Positions 60,402 through 64,000 of a stretch of DNA of 64,000 nucleotides are shown piece by piece. The stretch is taken from positions 930,001 through 994,000 of the forward strand of contig OZ243964.1 in assembly GCA_965214635.1 (NCBI GenBank), given 5' to 3'. Source of the DNA: Bin90 sp965214635 (lineage in GTDB: Bacteria; Chloroflexota; Dehalococcoidia; Lucifugimonadales; JADFKI01). The notes under the pieces are model-generated. The model was given only the letters and a program-made list of their open reading frames with translations. It did no database searches and was not told the DNA's origin. How positions within the stretch are numbered: position 1 is the first letter of the stretch; each line of letters starts with the position of its first letter. Both the position numbers and the translations under genes were made by a program.

Positions 60402-61925
60402 TCATACACAAAAACGCCGCCACACCAGCAGCACAGCCGGCACAAGCAGCAGCGCAATCGCCGACATCTCCACCACAGCGCCCCTCTGACCACGCGGCGC
60501 ACCACACCCGCCCGAAGCCACATCCTCCGACCGAGAAGCAGGCTGCTCCGATGTTGCCGTCGCCTGAACCTGTACCGCCGCAACCGACTGCGATGCATCC
60601 GCAGGCTGCTCCGCTGTTGCAGCCGGCTGTGCTGTTGGCGTCGGCTGCACTGTCGCCGTCGCCTGCACTTCCTGTGCCACCTGTGCCGGCTGCTCTTGGG
60701 CTGGCACCGGCGTCGCCGCAGAGCCACCGCGCCGCAGCGCATCCAGCGAATACAAGCCCAGCGCAGGCGTAGGAACAGCCGTAGGCAGCACCACATCGTC
60801 CAGCTCTTGACGATGCGAAACCCCCAACTCATCGCGCCACAGATTCTCCAACTCTATCGCCGTCAGACCATACACCTCCGGCAGCGCATTGCGAAGCGAC
60901 ACCCCCGACTTAAGCGTCGCCATCAGATCCCGCATCCTCCCCTCCCCAAACTCATCCACCATAAACCTCACAATGCTCCTCGCCTGCCCATAAAAAATAA
61001 GAATATCCTGCGAATCCCCCGGCGGCGAATCCATCGTGGTAATGGGCAGCAAGTTATCCGTCGCAATAGCAAACGCCAACGCGCGGTCGAACGACTCACC
61101 CGGGTCAAAGTTGCCATACTCCGCAAGCCCCTCATTCAGCCAGCTCGGAACAGCACCCAGCACACCCTCACCCGCGCGATGCACCAAAATATGCGTCGCC
61201 TCATGCGCCGCAACCCCGCGCGCCCGACGCGAACCACCAAGCACCAGCAACACCCCCTCCTCAGAATGCGCCTGCCCCTCCGTAATCAGCTCACGGCGCA
61301 TCACCACACTCGACGGCGGCAGCGCCCCCCGCATCTCCGGCCAATTGTTATACATCGTAATCCGAATCGGCTCATCCACACCCGCACCCAACAACGGCCC
61401 CATCACACCCAGCGTCTGCACAACCGCATCCAACACATCCTCCGCCCGAAACCTCACCGGCCCATGATACGCCACCGTAACAATGCCATTGCTAACCTCA
61501 TCCCACTCAAACCGCCCATCCTCATAGATGAACTCCCGCTGCTCCGTGTCCAAACGGTTTCCATCCACATCAGTTATCTCAAAGTTATACTTGATGATAG
61601 TCCCCGGCGGAATATACCGCGCAGAAGTGCCCGTGCGATAAAACAGCGACGCACTCACCAACTCACTCGGCGTCTGCGAATCCATATCGAAGTCAAGATA
61701 CTCATAAGCACCCGCAACCCGCTGCCCAATCCGCAAACGCACCGCAACCTCCGCAATCTCCGCTTCCCCACGCACATCAGCCTCAAAACGAATCCCCCCC
61801 GGGAACTCCCCCCTCACATCAGACGACACCAACACAAGCCCCCCATCCTGCGCCCACACAGGCGCCGCCGCCAGCCACAGCGCACACACCGCCAACACCA
61901 ACGCACCAACACCCAAATATCTCAT
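60402..61925 (-). CDS. Secreted peptidase MA-like gluzincin with C-terminal anchor
   Basis: A 507-residue exported protein. A signal peptide (LVLAVCALWLAAAPVWAQ) is followed by a beta-rich domain to about residue 145. Next comes a peptidase MA-like domain with HEATHILVHR (H241, E242, H245) and PSWLNEGLAEYGNF, whose E265 is the third ligand. A Thr/Pro/Gln-rich stretch (about 390-470) follows, and the C-terminus has a hydrophobic helix (MSAIALLLVPAVLLVW) plus basic end, suggesting cell-surface anchoring. It converges with the Gfo/Idh/MocA gene. The active-site residues are complete, so peptidase activity is plausible. Confidence 0.85.
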   Translation of the reverse strand: MRYLGVGALVLAVCALWLAAAPVWAQDGGLVLVSSDVRGEFPGGIRFEADVRGEAEIAEVAVRLRIGQRVAGAYEYLDFDMDSQTPSELVSASLFYRTGTSARYIPPGTIIKYNFEITDVDGNRLDTEQREFIYEDGRFEWDEVSNGIVTVAYHGPVRFRAEDVLDAVVQTLGVMGPLLGAGVDEPIRITMYNNWPEMRGALPPSSVVMRRELITEGQAHSEEGVLLVLGGSRRARGVAAHEATHILVHRAGEGVLGAVPSWLNEGLAEYGNFDPGESFDRALAFAIATDNLLPITTMDSPPGDSQDILIFYGQARSIVRFMVDEFGEGRMRDLMATLKSGVSLRNALPEVYGLTAIELENLWRDELGVSHRQELDDVVLPTAVPTPALGLYSLDALRRGGSAATPVPAQEQPAQVAQEVQATATVQPTPTAQPAATAEQPADASQSVAAVQVQATATSEQPASRSEDVASGGCGAPRGQRGAVVEMSAIALLLVPAVLLVWRRFCV

Positions 61926-62060
61926 TTTGCCAACCTCAAAATCCCGCTACTTCACACTACCCCATACAACGCACCAACCCCAATAAAGATAGCCTATCAG
62001 CCACCATCCCAGCATGCATATGTGCATTAGAGTAAATCAATCGACACAAAAACACTCAAT

Positions 62061-62091
62061 CAAAAGGGAGCATAGCATCACACTATGCCCC
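62061..62091 (-). terminator. Terminator after the LRR gene
   Basis: On the minus strand GGGGGCATAG (62091-62082) pairs with CTATGCTCCC (62074-62065) around a 7-base loop, with one G-T wobble in the stem. TTTT follows (62064-62061), about 57 bases after the LRR stop. Confidence 0.72.
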
Positions 62092-62147
62092 CTCTCCGAC
62101 GCGCTAACTCTTGTCGCTAAACGCTACTAATGTGGCAGGCTTGTCCA

Positions 62148-64000
62148 TCAACCACAGGACCCCAACCCCAACTTCGCCACATCGTTGCGAGGCACATCAA
62201 ACAACTCCACCGGTATGCACCCCGTCAGCTGATTTTTGCTGATGCGCAACACTTCAAGGTTGGTAAGGCTACCCAATTCCGCCGGTATTTCGCCCCTCAG
62301 CTCATTTCTGTTGAACCGCAACCTCTTTAGATTAGTAAGGCTACCCAACTCCGCCGGTATCCTACCCGTCAGACCGGCTCTTGGCAGATCCAAGGCTTCT
62401 ACACGCTCTTCAGACCCCACCGTGCTGCCCACAGTTACGCCCCTCCACTTGCGGATAGCTAGGTTCGCCGACCAGTTCGCAACAGAACCGCCATTCGTGA
62501 GCGCGCCCTGCGCTGCCAACAGGTTCTCGCAATCTGCCACCAACCCAGGATTCGACCCCGGCTCCGGCACAGCGATGCCATTAGCACATTCGGCTGCCGG
62601 CATCGGCGTAGCGGTCGGTGCAGGTGTAGGCGTCGCACTTGGTGTCGGCGTAGGCATCGGCGTCGCGCTCGGCATCGGCGTGGCAGTCAGTGTTGGCGTA
62701 GGCGTCGCACTTGGCGTCGGTGTTGGCACAGGCGTAGCACTCGGCATCGGCGTGGCGGTCGGTGTCGGCATAGGCGTAGCACTTGGCGTCGGCGTCGGTA
62801 TCGGCGTATGCGCGCAAGGCAGCAGTTCCAACTCATCGTCGCTATCTACACTAAACAGCCCCGCCGGTATGCATCCCGTCAGGTGGTTACCGCTCAACGA
62901 CAACCACCATAGGCTAGTGAGTCCTTCCAACTGAACCGGGATCTCCCCCGTCAGCTGATTGTCATGCAGCGCCAACATTCCAAGATTAGTCAGACTTCCC
63001 AACTGAACCGGAATCTCCCCCGTCAGCTGATTCCCATAGAGCGCCAACCATTCCAGATTAGTCAGACTTCCCAACTGAACCGGAATCTCCCCCGTCAGCA
63101 GGTTGTCATGTAGCGCCAACATTTCAAGATTAGTGAGGCTGCCCAACTGAGCAGGGATCGCCCCCGTCAAACGATTGCCGGAAATCGACAACGACTGCAG
63201 GTTAGTGAGACTTCCCAACTGAACCGGGATCCCTCCCGTTAGCAGGTTGTCATTAAGCTCCAAATGTGTCAGGTTAGTGAGGCCGCCTAACTGAGTGGGG
63301 ATCGTCCCCGTCAAACGATTGCCGGAAATCGACAACAACTGCAGGTTAGTGAGGCTGCCCAACTGAGCGGGTATCTCTCCCGTCAGCTGATTGTCGCTCA
63401 GTTGCAAATGTGTGAGAGCAGTGAGGCTTCCCAACTGAGTAGGTATCGCCCCCGTCAAACGATTGCCGCCAAATTGCAGCTTCGTGAGGTTAGCGAGGCT
63501 TCCCAACTCAGACGGGATCCCTCCCGCCAGCAGGTTGCGGTTCAACGACAATGACCGCAAGTTAGTGAGGCTTCCCAACTCAGCCGGGATCCTCCCCGTC
63601 AGACGAGGCCCCCGCCTCCCGACTCCCAGATCCAAAACCTCCACACGCTCTTCAGCCCCCACCGTGCTGCCCACAGTTACGCCGTCCCAATCGCGGATAG
63701 CCACATCATCCGACCAGTTCCTCACAGATCCCCCGTCCGCAAGCGTGTCCTCCGCTACCAACAGGTTCTCGCAGTCTGCCACCAGCCCAGGATTCGACTC
63801 CGGCTCTGGCACAACAACACCGTTGGCGCATCTGTCTGCCGGCGTCGCGCTAGGCGTAGGCACAGGCGTAGCGCTCGGTGTAGGTATAGGCGTGCGCGTT
63901 GGCGTCGCACTCGGCGTTGGTGTTGGTGTCGCACTCGGCGTCGGCACAAGTGTCGGCGTTGGCGTCGCGCTTGGTGTAGGCGTTGATGTCGACACAGGCG
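62148..64000 (-). CDS. Secreted leucine-rich-repeat protein with Thr-Pro linkers, 5'-partial
   Basis: At least 617 residues; the frame is open to the right edge, so the N-terminus lies outside. It contains two copies of one module. Each has a cap with CANG.VVPEP/IAVPEP, NPGLVADCENLL and a W-x-GVTVGSTVG segment, then leucine-rich repeats of 24 residues (LTGxIPxxLGSLTNLxxLxL). Module one has 10 full repeats and a capping half-repeat ending in LTGCIPAGLF; module two has 2 and the same kind of cap. Thr-Pro-Ser-Ala repeat linkers precede each module. The repeat type resembles plant and bacterial extracellular LRRs. By inference it serves surface binding. The last cysteines (CIP, GSCG) may form disulfides. 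Confidence 0.88.
   Translation of the reverse strand, partial: PVSTSTPTPSATPTPTLVPTPSATPTPTPSATPTRTPIPTPSATPVPTPSATPADRCANGVVVPEPESNPGLVADCENLLVAEDTLADGGSVRNWSDDVAIRDWDGVTVGSTVGAEERVEVLDLGVGRRGPRLTGRIPAELGSLTNLRSLSLNRNLLAGGIPSELGSLANLTKLQFGGNRLTGAIPTQLGSLTALTHLQLSDNQLTGEIPAQLGSLTNLQLLSISGNRLTGTIPTQLGGLTNLTHLELNDNLLTGGIPVQLGSLTNLQSLSISGNRLTGAIPAQLGSLTNLEMLALHDNLLTGEIPVQLGSLTNLEWLALYGNQLTGEIPVQLGSLTNLGMLALHDNQLTGEIPVQLEGLTSLWWLSLSGNHLTGCIPAGLFSVDSDDELELLPCAHTPIPTPTPSATPMPTPTATPMPSATPVPTPTPSATPTPTLTATPMPSATPMPTPTPSATPTPAPTATPMPAAECANGIAVPEPGSNPGLVADCENLLAAQGALTNGGSVANWSANLAIRKWRGVTVGSTVGSEERVEALDLPRAGLTGRIPAELGSLTNLKRLRFNRNELRGEIPAELGSLTNLEVLRISKNQLTGCIPVELFDVPRNDVAKLGLGSCG

Overview
The window reads as a chromosomal segment of a G+C-rich bacterium. 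The mix points to Chloroflexota, possibly a SAR202/Dehalococcoidia-type lineage. Evidence for this is a FabL-type enoyl reductase, a HadAB-like dehydratase pair, CaiB/BaiF and TPP enzymes, a form II CoxL-like hydroxylase, Thr-Pro-rich secreted proteins, HflK/HflC with an extra C-terminal domain and frequent TTG starts. The lineage is an inference from gene content; no rRNA or tRNA gene is present to confirm it.

Left part, 1-9000: an accessory region. A gamma-glutamyltransferase remnant (1-317) abuts a visibly more A+T-rich, single-strand cassette of five tightly packed genes (350-6710). In transcription order these encode a GHKL ATPase, an unknown protein, a DUF6339-like/PP-loop sulfotransfer-type fusion, a GIY-YIG nuclease and a DGQHR (DndB-like) protein. 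This looks like an undescribed DNA-modification or anti-phage system. Beside it lie a complete insertion sequence (6868-7934) with perfect 23-bp inverted repeats, a 7-bp target duplication and a -1 frameshift signal, and a decayed IS1-like transposase gene (7947-8713).

Centre-left, 9013-26531: housekeeping genes. They include serS, ilvE, a PAP2 phosphatase, an acquired-looking small protein plus SDH-type serine protease pair, a TPP-riboswitch-controlled SSS transporter, aroE, family 4 UDG and a secreted HNH/excalibur lipoprotein. A TPP enzyme is followed by a fatty-acid synthesis run (HadAB-like dehydratase, plsX, fabG, fabL), then ygfZ and an A-type Fe-S carrier.

Centre-right, 26646-46336: a 39-bp tandem repeat precedes mutS2-DUF192-fmt, which are joined by 4-base overlaps. 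Then come a CaiB/BaiF CoA transferase, dinB, a benzoylformate-decarboxylase-like TPP enzyme, a MoxR ATPase, an orphan form II CoxL, a Xer recombinase, and a MacAB-like ABC export system whose adaptor is unusually long. A small membrane protein with a tandemly duplicated 3' end and a UPF0104-type flippase-like protein follow.

Right part, 46362-64000: information-processing genes on the minus strand (topA, dprA, recO, recR, ybaB, dnaX, ybeY) with an amidohydrolase among them. These are followed by hflK-hflC, two membrane-anchored zinc-peptidase-like proteins flanking a Gfo/Idh/MocA oxidoreductase, and a secreted leucine-rich-repeat protein with Thr-Pro linkers that runs off the right edge.
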